NCBI RefSeq assembly: GCF_040869045.1
Contig: NC_090319.1
Span: 14,030,314 to 14,094,313 of the forward strand
Length of the DNA stretch: 64,000 nucleotides
Direction: 5' to 3'
DNA from: Eurosta solidaginis
Lineage: Eukaryota > Arthropoda > Insecta > Diptera > Tephritidae
Shown here one piece after another: positions 44,368 through 55,870 of this stretch. Position 1 is the first letter of the stretch. Every line of letters begins with the position of its first letter. A program made the position numbers and the translations under genes. The notes beneath the pieces are model-generated. The model saw nothing but the letters and a program-made list of their open reading frames with translations, did no database searches and was not told where the DNA came from.

Positions 44368-44827
44368 TGTGACGAATATTAGCATTGCTAAGCTGTTAGT
44401 AAATAGTCACACAACAACAAAAACATGAAGCAGCCACTCTTATGTATACACTAAAGCTAGCAACACTTATGTAGAAGACGACGAAGAGCTATCTCACACA
44501 CACAGATGTGGCCATCAGCCGAAGTAGTTACCCACACATACACATGCATATGGCTATAAATTACAAATATGCATGTACTCATATAACTAATTACCAAGCA
44601 AGAGATACAAGAGTTCTAGACCTTTGCAGAAATATGCGAACGAAGCAACAGAGAGTACAAAAACAGCGCAAGCTGAACAATCAGTTATCAGTTTGATTTC
44701 AACACGCTATGATATAATTGTAGTCTAATAAACACCATTTTACATTGCTGAATATGTTGATTGATTTATTCAACAGTTCAGCGATTCGAACGTTATTAGA
44801 AGGGTTCAAATAAGCGGAATTTCCCTA
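44368..44827 (+). mobile_element. Probable solo LTR, Ty3/gypsy-like
   Basis: Begins TGTGACGAATATTAGCATTG and has an LTR-like layout: a promoter-like AT segment, then CTAATAAACACCATTTTACA with a poly(A) signal AATAAA at about 44728, then a short tail. The far end is taken near GCGGAATTTCC and is uncertain. No internal retroviral genes follow. The family is inferred from general look and not from a match. Confidence 0.45.
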
Positions 44828-45019
44828 AATTCATTCCAATATGTTTCTGGGGGATTAAACAATTTTTCACGAAAGGAAGAAATATGATGATTGATAAGAT
44901 TCGAAGTGGTGAAGGGGACTATCAACTCTAATAAAACCAAACTTGTTGCTATATCTCAAATTCTGCCTACGCTCATGATCTTATGAAATAATTGCATTGC
45001 CATCCATCCCTGATTAGCC

Positions 45020-45350
45020 TTTATGAGGAGTCTGCTTTCCAAAGCAGAATTGTGCTCTCACTGCCAATACAATCACTATCAATTTTTAAAGACCGATGGT
45101 CTCCATCGTTTATGTGAAATATGTTCGATGATGATGACTAACCGTTCAAACTTTTCAATTAAATCTTACAAAGTGGGCCAGTCGACCATTTTCCTTCGAG
45201 TAAGTGCCAGAAGTTTTCTAGACCCAACCCACTTGCTGCTTCGAGTTCTGAGAGCTGAGTCACCCCATATAATTGGAGTCTTAATCAGACGATTTCTGGA
45301 CACGAATTGTTTAAGTTTACGCTGCTGGGTATATCAATACAACAACAACG
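45020..45350 (-). pseudogene. Possible LINE 3' end
   Basis: On the minus strand one frame reads LSELEAASGLG, close to LSDLEAASGIC in the LINE remnant near 33260 (+). This suggests a further decayed copy of the same family. Confidence 0.35.
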
Positions 45351-46720
45351 CGTAAAGGCAGTAGCAATAAAAAAAACAATATCAGCTCCACCATACTTCG
45401 CCTCAATGCCCATTATCGCATAGCACCCCCCTCATAACAGTGCCATCCATAAGCAGTCTAAGTAAACACCAATATTTTGTTTTGTGAAACAATATTAAAA
45501 TGCAACAATAAAAAATTGTAGGCAGCTATCAACAACCATAAATGCAGTTAAAAGTCTCAGCCTATCGGCCTCAGTCAGATATTCACAGACGTGCATCGCT
45601 TCGGCAGCCAGCCAACCAGCCAACCAACTAAGGCGAGTCAGTGCCAGTGGCACAGTGAGCGTGTGCCAAAGTTGTATAACAACCTCCCATATTACAAACA
45701 TTACATATTCAATACTTTCAAACAGCAATACTAACTAGTACATAAAGCAATCAACACACATCGAGATCCGTTGTGACCGTGTGACCGTATTACCATCATC
45801 GCCACCGCCACCATCAACACCGCCGTTGCGCTCCTTCGCACATTCATGGCCATATTTTGCTTGTCTTGGCTTGTTGAATGAAGTAACTTGTTGTTGTACA
45901 ATCTTTGCTGTAGGCGCGCTGTGAGATTGCGTTTTCAGCTAGCTTCATGTTTTGGCTCGTTTGCAATTGCTGAGCAGCAAAAAGTGACAGAAACAGCATC
46001 GACTCCTGCTGCTGGACTTAACGATTTGTGTCCACAATCATTATGGTGATCGCCATCACCTCTTCCATTTGTCGGTGGTGCTGTGTGGCTGTTTTATGTA
46101 TGTAGTTTCGTGAAGATGGTTTATAGTTGTGCGATGTCGGTGCGTCATTGCACAGTGGGCAGAAATATTGGTAGAATATAAACAGTTTTTTCACTCGCCT
46201 GAAGTCGTGATGGAAGGTTTTTATAGGCGTTGAGATGAAGATTGGGGACAGAGATCGTCTTTAAAATAATACGTCGCTTTCGGCATCTGAATGTTTAGGC
46301 CTCCCTAGAACAATCAGATCCTCGTAGATTTGTTTTCAACCAAAAGCTGTAATGTCAGTTTTAGTTTCTTCCGAATTTCCCTCGGAGAAAACTGGTAAGT
46401 CTATGATTGTCTACAACTGATTGTGTTTATTACCTGCTAGAGAGCCAAACCTTGGTTGGGGGTAACAAATTTATTACTGGAACACAGAGACACAATACTT
46501 CTACTGTTTGTTCCTAACCCTCAGCTCGGTGTTGGGCTTGGGAGGCTTCGAAGCATCTAATCCAGCAGCCAGGTACTTGTTAGGATGAACGGTAGCTGCG
46601 CCGCATATGGGAAAACTCAGTTAGCCATCATGATGCACCTGTCTGATATTGCATACTCTTAAGGTGACAGATTAGCGTAGCCACGAAGTAGGTATAGGGT
46701 ATCTAATAGATAACAGTAGC
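45351..46720. other. Repeat-poor intergenic block
   Basis: 45480-46150 has balanced composition and no transposon marks; it could be regulatory. 46200-46720 shows nothing recognisable. Confidence 0.35.
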
Positions 46721-47091
46721 TCGGTGGATAAGTCTCACCTAGTATTGATGACATCCGATTCGCAGTATTTCCGCCTTTTTCTTGAAAAAGCTTTGAAGGC
46801 TGAGCTTAAAGTGATTAAATCACATTGTCTTACTGTCAAAGGGAGGACTGTGGAGCCTATTAAGTTACACCACAGGATTCCGCGTGCTCCTGCAAAAACA
46901 CCAATCGTCAGGTAAAAGAATGCATAAATGAAACCGTTGCGTATAGAAAGATGCTGAGACAATTTAAGAATATTTTAGTTTTTTCAATGAGGTATTAGGC
47001 CGGTGACGGTTAAGTTAAAACAAAGTTTTCCTTTATTTTCCACGATTTTCGGAACACTTTCTCCCTTTCTCAAGGAGATCTGTTTTTACAC
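46721..47091. other. Unassigned, perhaps transposon debris
   Basis: A 63-codon frame (46724-46915, +) overlaps a 75-codon minus frame. No domain was recognised. Confidence 0.3.
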
Positions 47092-48650
47092 TCAGCTAAG
47101 CAGAGCTCACAGAGTATATTAATTTTGTTCGCATAACGGTACCCCGTAACGGTATAAACTAATCGAGATAGATATAGACTTCTATATATCAAAATGATCT
47201 GTGCGAAAAAAGAAATTCAATTAGCTATGTCCGTCCGTCCATCCCTCCGTACTTTCGTCCGTCCCCAAACACAATAACTTGAGTATATGTTGAGGTATCT
47301 TACTGAAATTTGGTATGTAAGTTGCTGGGCACTCATCTCAGATCGTTATTTGAAATGAACGAAATCGGACTATAACCACGCCCACTTTTTCGATAACGAA
47401 AATTTCGGAAAATCGAAAAAGTGCTATAATTCTTTACCAAAGACGGATAAAGCGACGAAACTTTGTAGGTGGGTTGACCTTATGATACAGAATAGAAAAT
47501 TAGTAAAATTTTGGCAAATGGGTGTGGCACCGCCTACTTGTAAAAGAAGGTAATTTAAAAGTTTTGCAAACTGTAATTTGGCAGTCGTTGAAGATATCAT
47601 GATGAAATTTGGTAGGAACGTTACTCCTATTACTATATCTGTGTTAAATAAAAATTAGCAAAATCGGATGACGGTCGTGGGCGTGTTCACTTTTTAAAAA
47701 AAATTTTTTTTAAGTCAAATTTTAACAAAAAACTGAATATCTTTACAGTAATAAGTAAATTATGTCAACACTCAACTCCAGTAATGATATAGTACAACAA
47801 AATACAAAAATAAAAGAAAATTTCAAAATGGGCGTAACTCCGCCCTTTTTCATTTAATTTGTCTAGAATACTTTCAATACCATAAGTCGAACAAAAATTT
47901 ACCAATCCTTGTGAAATTTGGTAAGCGAATACCTTCTATGACGATAACTGTTTGCTGTGAAAATGAACGAAATCTGTTGAAGCCACGCCCAGTTTTTATA
48001 CACAGGCGACCGTCTGTCCTTCCGCTCGGCCGTTAACACGATAACTTCAGCAAAAATCGATATTTCTTTACTAAACTTAGTTCACGTACTTATCTGAACT
48101 CACTTAATCTTGGTATTAAAAATGGGCAAACTCCAAATATGACCACGCCTACTTTTTCGATATCGAAAATTTCGAAAAATGAAAAAAAAAAAAAAATTCC
48201 GTAATTCTATACCAAATACGAAAAAAGGGATGAAACATGGTAATTGGATTGGTTTAAGTAGAAGAAAATGAAAAAGTTCTGCAGGGCGAAATTAAAAGCC
48301 CTTGCAATCATGGCAGGAATACTGTTAGTGGTATTACATATATAAATAAATTAGCTGTACTCATTAATACCTTTAACGTGATACCCATATCGTACAAACA
48401 CATTCTAGAGTCAACCCTGATCCACCTCTATGGCGATATCCCTAAATGGCGTCCACCTATAGAACTATGGCCCACTCCTTCATAAAATACTCTTTAATGC
48501 CTTTCATTTGATACATATGTCATACAAACACATTCCAGGGTTACCCTAAGTTCATTTTCCTACATGGAGACTTTCCCTTATTTTGTCTCCAAAGCTCTCA
48601 GCTTAGTATGTAATGTTCAGTTACACCCGAACTTAGCCTTCCTTGCTTTT
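47092..48650 (-). repeat. 1.6-kb dispersed repeat, copy D
   Basis: Reverse orientation. The plus strand opens with TTTTTACACTCAGCTAAGCA and closes with CCGAACTTAGCCTTCCTTGC. Contains GTCCGTCCGTCCATCCCTCC (complement of the GACGGACGGAC phrase) and two 130-bp units near 48370-48540. Somewhat more diverged than B and C. Confidence 0.85.
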
Positions 48651-49740
48651 TATATTTAAACAGCATAATTTAAGATATACCGTTCTTACAAAACTCTTCG
48701 CTGTAATTGTAACTCGATGTGGGATATAAATGAAATACGCTCCGGTATTGACGGCTTCAGGTGCTAGTCCGACTGCATCTTACAATACCGATAAGGCATC
48801 CCGTCCGTGGTTTTATAATAAATCCTTTAATTCGTTGGATGCAAGTCGTGGTGGTTAATTAGTGCCTTCGGAGTAGGCGTATAAAAATGTGGACCCCGAC
48901 CCTCCAATTTGTAGGAAAAATTTAAAGAGGACGACACAAATTGGAAAAGAAGCTTAAGCTAAATCTTTTGGGATGTAAATCGCGCCAAGTATTTATTTAT
49001 TTGTCTTTCTTCATCAGCAAATCTGATTTACGTGTTTGATACGTTTTTGTTTGAAGTTCCAACATCCCATTAAAAGCAACCTGATGTCTTTTCCTCATTA
49101 TGAAGTGCGTCCTTTGGAATGTTGCATAGCATAAAAGCTTAGTAGATCATGTTTTAATCGCCCGTGTGTTTACATTTTAGGAATTCCTTAGAGCTTCCAA
49201 GGCAGCATCATTAATTTGTATATCCATGCCGACACTTCCGATTTGATGCCATACTTTTTCCAGAAATTTGATTGTAGGTAAACAGTGTCCAGTTAATGAA
49301 ATTACTCTCATCAAAATACGAGGCGTGAGCCAACAAGGATCGAAAACCTATTGTGCAAGATAAGAGCTTAAATTTCAAGACGTTAAATATAATCCCTATT
49401 AACTTAGTATCTTTCTGATGCAAACCTTTGAAAAATTTATTCCAATATAATCCTTTCGGACTATTGTCCACAAAATTGGCACCTCTTTCAACGATAACAA
49501 TAACCAAGACATGTCTACCGTTGCCACTTTTTTTTTTGTTTTTTTTTTTTTTTTGTCTGACTGCTCCACTACAATATCGTGATCGTCACTTTTAAGTAGT
49601 CTCGAATCTCTTACGTATCGCAGGAAAAATTATAATAATGAAAAACAAAGCAACCAAAAAATAGTACACAAAGAAACACGAAAACAAAAAAAAATTCACC
49701 AACAAAAATACTGCAAATCTGAGTAAAAGGCAACAAAAAA
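48651..49740. other. Intergenic DNA with weak retrotransposon traces
   Basis: ACACAAATTGGAAAAGAAGC and nearby words at 48930-48970 recall LINE 3' regions, but no domain can be read. A T-run lies at 49528-49553. Confidence 0.35.
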
Positions 49741-49762
49741 ATTTCAACAGAAATAAAAAAGG

Positions 49763-49811
49763 GCAGGTGTGTCGATCGTGTGAGAACCACGTTCCAAACC
49801 ATTTTCTCACG
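49763..49811. promoter_or_regulatory. Su(H) paired site 2 with proneural E-box (SPS+A)
   Basis: TGTGAGAA at 49779-49786 and TTCTCACG at 49804-49811 form a second exact head-to-head Su(H) pair with a 17-bp spacer. GCAGGTG at 49763-49769 fits the proneural consensus RCAGSTG and lies 9 bp from the first Su(H) site. This E-box plus SPS module is known from proneural-cluster E(spl) promoters, where Notch and Achaete/Scute-type activators synergise. No E(spl) or Bearded-family frame follows on either strand in the next few kb. Confidence 0.85.
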
Positions 49812-49965
49812 ATCGTCGTTTCAGATACGTCATACAACAAAAACATACAAGCAGCTATCGGAATCAACAACAACACAAAAAAATATAAGAAAAACGGTAA
49901 TAACACCAAAGACGTCGCAATGCATCAACCTAACAACAATTACGGGCAGGCTGCAGCAACAGCAG

Positions 49966-50017
49966 TTATAAGGTCGAAGTGAGCGTGCAGTCGAAGTCGT
50001 CGTCATCGCTGTCAGTG
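49966..50017 (+). promoter_or_regulatory. Possible core promoter after SPS 2
   Basis: TTATAAGG at 49966-49973 is a TATA-like box 155 bp after the SPS. TCAGTG at 50012-50017 is initiator-like, though about 45 bp on, which is farther than usual. The leader that would follow runs into retrotransposon-like DNA. A minus-strand alternative (TTAAAAG near 49592 with TCAGAC near 49562) also exists. Confidence 0.3.
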
Positions 50018-50079
50018 TATTGTCGCCGCATGCCATCACACAGAGTGCATTTAAACTGCGTTGCCAGATCAATTAGTAC

Positions 50080-50305
50080 AAATGTTTAAGTTTTTTGTGC
50101 CAGTATATTCAAATGAAGATTTTATTATTTGAACCCGAAAGTCGCTAGGTATGTCTAATTACATTTATCTCTTTTCGTTTTATTCAAAACTGTTTCTCAG
50201 ATATATAGCGATGTTTAAAAAGTTTTTAGTATGCCAACGATTTTCATTGTTGATTCCTTACTTCTATACAATTGAAAATTTACATAGTGGCGCCCAACGT
50301 TGGGA
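50080..50305 (+). mobile_element. LTR end with tRNA-Lys-type primer-binding site
   Basis: TGGCGCCCAACGTTGGG at 50288-50304 matches the 3' end complement of insect tRNA-Lys (TGGCGCCCAAC), the minus-strand primer site of gypsy-type elements. It is preceded by TTTACA, a plausible LTR end. The LTR start (about 50080) is a guess. Nothing of gag or pol follows before the MITE at 50365, so only a fragment remains. Confidence 0.45.
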
Positions 50306-50364
50306 TCACTAACGTTACTCATAACCAGTAATTTAGTAGATTCGAATAGCTGCAAAAAGACATA

Positions 50365-50805
50365 CGGTTACTCACAAAAGTAAGTACACACTTAGTTTAT
50401 GCTGAAAAAAACTCAAATGCAGTAATGCAAAATACATTTGTGTCCATGCGATGTATGTGGGAAATTGCTCAACACCCTCGCCGAAAAAAATTCTGAAAAT
50501 TCTGGAAAAATTTTGAGCTATTTCTAACTTGCATATTATTATACTAAAATATATTGGGCTACAAAACTGCATGCTCAAAAATTTTCCAGAAATTCTGAAA
50601 AAAAAATTGAAAATTTTGATGGTCATTTTTGAAATTTTGATTAATTCCCCTGACCTTTGAATAACCTTTGACATTTTTTTTGAATGTGGTTTCTGTTAGG
50701 GAATTTGCGATATTTTAAATGAAAATTATCAATTAAGCTGTGCGCCACTGCATTTGAGTTTGCTTCTGCATAAACCAAGTGTGTACTCACTTTTGTGAGT
50801 AACTG
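50365..50805. mobile_element. 441-bp Tc1/mariner-type MITE
   Basis: The left end CGGTTACTCACAAAAGTAAG (then TACACACTT) and right end AAGTGTGTACTCACTTTTGT (then GAGTAACTG) are inverted repeats of 29 bp with two mismatches. TA dinucleotides flank both sides (50363-50364, 50806-50807). A second inner pair (AACTCAAATGCAGT with ACTGCATTTGAGTT) extends the inverted ends. No transposase is encoded. Confidence 0.85.
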
Positions 50806-51229
50806 TATGTATCAAAACAGTGTTTGAACAATTCTCAAAAAAATGTCATATGGCAAAGGTGCGCCTAAAGTTATGGAACCTTTTAGTTGGTTGGTGCGTC
50901 AAGTTCCTTTTAGCTTCCATTATCTTTTATACAATATTTTGATACAGCTTTTGCGTTTACTAAATAAAAACTTTTTATGAAGACTTAAAATATACGAAAG
51001 CTCTGCTGGATACTCCTTTCCACTATACCATGCAGCTGAGTTTATATATTTAAGTAGCAAACCAGGTTGCGACATGAAGCTGTGAGTGTGGGATCTTGAC
51101 GCGTCCCAGCGGTGCAAGTATCTCCTTCGCTGATCCGACATCAAGCGTCTATCTCCGCCGTGCTTATCATTTGCAAACTAATTGCCTTTGATATTATAAA
51201 GCCAATTCATCTGTGAACCCTTCAAAGCA
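50806..51229. other. Intergenic DNA, nothing recognised
   Basis: No repeat or coding signal assigned. Confidence 0.35.
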
Positions 51230-51560
51230 TGTTATTTATTTAGTTCACGTGATCCGTCATCCACAAAACCAATTCTCCGTATGTAAAGATTAGTCGAATC
51301 CGTGCCATGTTTATCCATACCACGATTTCTCAGAACACCTTTTTGCATACATACGTAGTATCGTAAAATCGTTCAACTTGATAGTCTGTGTTAAGCCTCC
51401 AGCTCGGCTTTGGTGTCAGAAGCAACGCTAGGTATTTGGCACTATCAGAGGGACTCAGCTTTTGGCCATTGACGAAGATAGGAAAAGCTAGGGATTTTCG
51501 GTTTAGTGCTGAAAAGCAAAAAGTTTGTCTTTAAATGATTACCACCAAGACCCCTTTTTA
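51230..51560 (-). pseudogene. LINE remnant, RT thumb region
   Basis: On the minus strand NGQKLSPSDSAKYLALLL, then WRLNTDYQVERF, matches the SAKYLGV..D.KL.W block after the polymerase core of Jockey/I-type elements. YVCMQKGVLRNRG follows like YYVCKRAFG..WG. Damaged by substitutions and shifts. Confidence 0.55.
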
Positions 51561-52539
51561 GTCGAAAACGAAAGGTTACCAAAATCTTAAATTTGAAAAT
51601 TCCATTACTGCAAATTTTTGAACATTTAATAAATCTAAACTGAAAGAGTCGCTCAAATTAACAGCTAAAAAACACTTCATTTCGGAAACAAATACTGCCG
51701 TACGGCAACTCTGCACTCGACACAACGATGGTTGCCTCACCTTGGCAGCAGCACGGCGTGATCTTTGGCTTTTGCCTTACAACAAGAAGGGGATAAAATG
51801 CCTTGATGTGCAATTGTATCTTGGTTTGGTTTGGGTTGACTTCCCGCGGGTTGGTATTGCTTTGGTGTTGACTCTTTCTTTGGTGCTTCGTCTGTTGGTT
51901 TGGCGGTTGGCAGCATATTTAGTAGCTGTGCTTGTTGCTATTGTTATAGGGATATACTTTTAATATAAACCCTCATGTCTTTGTTGTTGTTCTTATTATT
52001 TGCTGCTACTTTTATATTGTCGTTGTTGAACTTACATTTCCTTATGCATTTTATAGGATTAAATTCTTTTTTTCGTTCATCAAGCATAGCTCGGCAGCTA
52101 CATAATTAAGAGTCAGGGTGGCAGCTCATCAGCACTCGCCTATGATATTTTCATAACTATATATGGGCACTAATGAGAATGTATATTTTGAGTTATACGA
52201 GGATGGTTCAATTTGTTCAAAATATTAGTAAGACAAAAGCGTATGCTTTAATTAAACGCGTTAATAGAAAAAGGCCGTGTTGCCAATTTTTTATATAAGC
52301 AAAGAAGGTAAGACATTTTTTAAAATATTAGCCGTAAGGATATTTGTACTGAACTTAGCCGGTTAAAAGAAAAATGTCATGGAGGATGCTCGGCGCCATT
52401 ATTTTATTGTTTGGGAAGTAGGTCACAAATTTAACAATATAATATACGGGCACTACTCAATCTACTCTATCTTAATATATTTTCTAAGCCTTCTTCTCAT
52501 ATTATAATATTCAAATGATTTTCACCAAAACAGCAAGCA
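51561..52539. other. Intergenic DNA, nothing recognised
   Basis: A 73-codon frame (51742-51963, +) ends in a hydrophobic Leu/Val-rich stretch but lacks family features. Confidence 0.35.
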
Positions 52540-53300
52540 TCCAGTACTCTTGTTGCTCCAAAAACATGGCTGGGTACTGTGCTGCTAGAGAAGTCAGAAA
52601 ACTCGGTCCAAGTAGCGCCCGACTAATCTTCTACTGCACAGGTTGCGACCGAGTATATTAGGATCCTTAAAATAATATACCATATTGGACATGAACACTT
52701 TCACACGGGCACTGTGGCTGACTGTTTCTTTGCAGTCCTAATGGGTGCAACTGTTATGTACATCCCCTTAAATTGTTGAGACTATTAAACGCATCATGAC
52801 TGCCTCATTGGCCATCACAGCTGCCTCTGCTGCAAGTTCGTCCTTCTTTTCGTTTCCCTCAATGTTGCAGTGACTAGAATCTTCTTGTAGTTACTGAAAG
52901 TCTTGGACGATGTAATAAGGAACTTAGCGCCATTAATGCTATGAGTATGTGTACTTCGCGTCGTCTCATTGAGTCACCTTGCAAAATCCTAAAATCTCTC
53001 TTGGCACTCACTACTGCTACTTAAAATTACTAACCGAGTCAGAAAATAGCACAGGTGAATCGAGATCATTGGTACTCTACAGTCTCAAGTCCCAACAGTC
53101 GTACTCACGGAGTCGTATTATCGAATAGGTAGCAGTTTCCCGTACGTGGTAGGATTACGTTAAAGTGCTAGTTAGGCATGACTTTAGTGATGCAAGCCCT
53201 TACTCTAAATGGTATCGCCTCATAACCTAGTCTGGGTCTTATGATTGTCGCTTAAAGCACGGCACTTGTTTGAAACTATTTTTCTCCAGTAGTAGGCTAT
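52540..53300 (-). pseudogene. LINE remnant with RNase H block
   Basis: On the minus strand 52864-52802 reads IEGNEKKDELAAEAAVMANE, the GNEKADELA block. Upstream on that strand (about 52960-52870) a phase gives INGAKF and TSSKTFSNYKK, resembling AIKAL..VTS.TV..C. Stops and shifts show it is inactive. Confidence 0.55.
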
Positions 53301-54689
53301 GTAGACTCAATACAGATTTTTCTTTATATTCCCGGGAAGGAAGGTAGTATCCTTAGTGTTGGTAGGGGTGGCTGTCCTTTGACATATTTTGGTATGGTCA
53401 TAGGGGTATGACTTAAGGGGTGTTTACTACGGTCCTTTCGCCGTCACAGTTGTTCAGTTGGTGCCGATACCGCTTTAAAAACTCTTGCCGATCATCGCTA
53501 ATCCCAACTTTGAAGTAATGACCGGCACCATCCGCCCTCAGTAACTCCGTCCGCAGCGCTCTAATAAACAAGGCTTAATCGCTTTCTTGCTCCCTACTCT
53601 CTTAGTATGGGAAAATGCTTTGGACAAAATATAACAAACAATTTTTTACCAGAGCCTACCTCCTACTCTTTATAATCAAGGACTTAACGAGCCACCCTTG
53701 TATACACAAAGCTATATTCATACAAAATTATTATGTTTAATAGGTATCGTCACATTTGCTGTTAATATTCTTGCTACTGTCATTGTTTGTATTGATATTG
53801 TTGTTGTACGCGTCGAAAAATCATTGTTGTGTCTCTGAATGGATGTTGCGAGATTCATATAAGATCTAAATGTCCCCGCCGGCCACATGCCAAAAGCCTT
53901 TGACTTGCAGCAATGCGGAGAATATTCGAATTTCATTGCCGAGCCTTTACATTGACCATTGGCCTGCCACAATCTGACTCAACTCATATCACTCCCAGCT
54001 AGAGATTCACGAGCGTTTATTTGTTGGCCACACGTCTGAGGCGGCACTTTCCTACAACCTTCACCATCAACCTCAGCACAGATAACAGTCGTCAGTCACA
54101 GTTCGTGGACGGCAATAAAACTGTGGTAGCGTTTTATTGAGATTTTCTTTTTGTTTATATTTCCTGTCTCCTCTTTGTGCCTACCCTATTATTATTGCGT
54201 GTCTCTACTCGGCTCCTTCTTAGAGGTAGATAATAATAATAGGCCGCGCGCTAAACTTCTTTTCAAGCCGTTAATGGCATTCCCAGTTCATTGAAGTTGA
54301 AGTTGCTTGTCTGCATCGTTGATTACTGTTGATGTTAATTTCCAGCTTCCGGTGATAACCAAATTGACGTTTGCTTGTGTGCAGTGGTAGCTGATGGCTA
54401 TAGTGGATTTTGTTGTTTTTATACTTATATAGAAAGGGAAATCTCGTGGGTCAGTTGATTTACTTGATGTCACTTACAACTTCACATGAGCCAACATTTA
54501 TTTGTTCATATGTACTATATGTGTACTTTGCCCTCCGCTCCATCCATGCTAACACAATATATTAACTTAGAATTTCGTTAAATTTAAAATTTTAGCTAAA
54601 TTTTTCATTGCCAACTTTTCCGACAATTTATCTATCACACATACCAAATAATATTTGTCTTGGTCAGAGTTCAAATGATTGAAAAGAAT
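53301..54689. other. Repeat-poor intergenic block
   Basis: No clear element. 53700-54480 looks like single-copy DNA with several short open frames and no domains. Confidence 0.35.
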
Positions 54690-55345
54690 GCTTTGATAAT
54701 AATCCCGATATAGTCCCGAAATGATCCTTGAAACAATGCTGAAATTACCCCAAAACAATGCGTATTAGGCCCGAAAACTATACCGACTAGTTCCAAAATA
54801 ATTACACAAATAGTTTCGGTCTAATTTGGAGATAATCCCGAAATGAGCCTAAGTTCGGAAATGATCTCGAAAATGTTCCCGAAATAGTCCCGAAAAGATC
54901 CAAAAACAAATTCGAACCTTTTCAAAATAACCTGAAATAAACCTCAAAACAAAAAAATCCAACAGAAATAGTTCTAAAATCATTCCGAAAATTATCCAGA
55001 TAGCCCCGAAATGGTTATGAAAAAGTATCGAATTAATCTGAAGATAGTCTCGCGCCCACTCCCGATATGACTCCGAAAGTAACCCAGAAATTGTACGGAA
55101 ATAATGCCCATATAATCCCAAAACACTTATGAATTTATCTTTAAAAAATCCTAAAGTGAGACTCTTGCCAAGTGATCCGAAAAATATCTGCTAAAAGTTC
55201 CAAAATTATCCCAAATAATTGTTCGAAAAAGTCAACGATATAATCCCGTGATAGTGTCGAAATGGAGATCAATATAGCCCAGATATGATCACTATCCCAA
55301 CAGTAATCCCGAAATTATCCCGATGAGATCCCAAAGTACTAACGC
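54690..55345 (-). repeat. Degenerate CCCGAAAT-type repeat
   Basis: Phrases such as AATCCCGATATAGTCCCGAA, ATGATCTCGAAAATG and TCCCGAAATAGTCCCGAAAA recur every 15-30 bp. It is the reverse complement type of 37596-37870. Confidence 0.7.
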
Positions 55346-55369
55346 ATTAATCCATAAAATAATGCTAGT

Positions 55370-55695
55370 TCCTGGATGGATCCAGGCCGTAGGGGGCTAA
55401 GGATGGTGGATTCTGCCATGATCTCGGTGTGAGCTGAAAATTTGACTTGTCCAATTACTGCAGCGTATTCCAAGCGGATGTTACTGCTATAAAGCATGCG
55501 GTAGATGGGATGCTATCCACCGCTGTAACTGTTAGGGAATTTAACATCTACTCAAATAGTTAGGCGGCTATTAAAGCACTAAGCTCTGTCACAGTGAGAT
55601 GTGCCTTATTCGTAGCTTTATCTTTGCCACGCAGCGATTCGCTAAATACCTGGAAGCTATTTCCACCGTTAGGGTATGTGGTAATAGAACGGACC
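55370..55695 (+). pseudogene. LINE RNase H scrap inside degenerate repeat
   Basis: About 55543-55590 reads NIYSNS, a stop, then AAIKALSSVT, the YSDSQAAIKAL RNase H block. It sits between two stretches of the CCCGAAAT repeat, so it inserted into the repeat or was captured by it. Confidence 0.6.
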
Positions 55696-55699
55696 AATC

Positions 55700-55870
55700 T
55701 AACCTCACCCTAACTAGTCCGAAATAATCCCGAAATGCTAACGAACTTATCTGTAAAAAAATTCCAGAACTATGCTGAAATGATTTTCAGATGGTCCCAA
55801 AATGACTCAAGAAAATACTTAAGAAAGTGCTGAAGTGAGCAAGAGATAGATATCGAAAAAGTTCATACTA
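55700..55870 (-). repeat. Degenerate CCCGAAAT-type repeat, second block
   Basis: GTCCGAAATAATCCCGAAAT and similar phrases continue the 54690-55345 pattern on the far side of the LINE scrap. Confidence 0.6.

Noticed and set aside
49767..49982. 71-codon plus frame overlapping SPS 2 as a Notch-target protein
   Set aside because: No bHLH, Orange, WRPW or Bearded-family features; composition is Asn/Thr-rich single-copy DNA.
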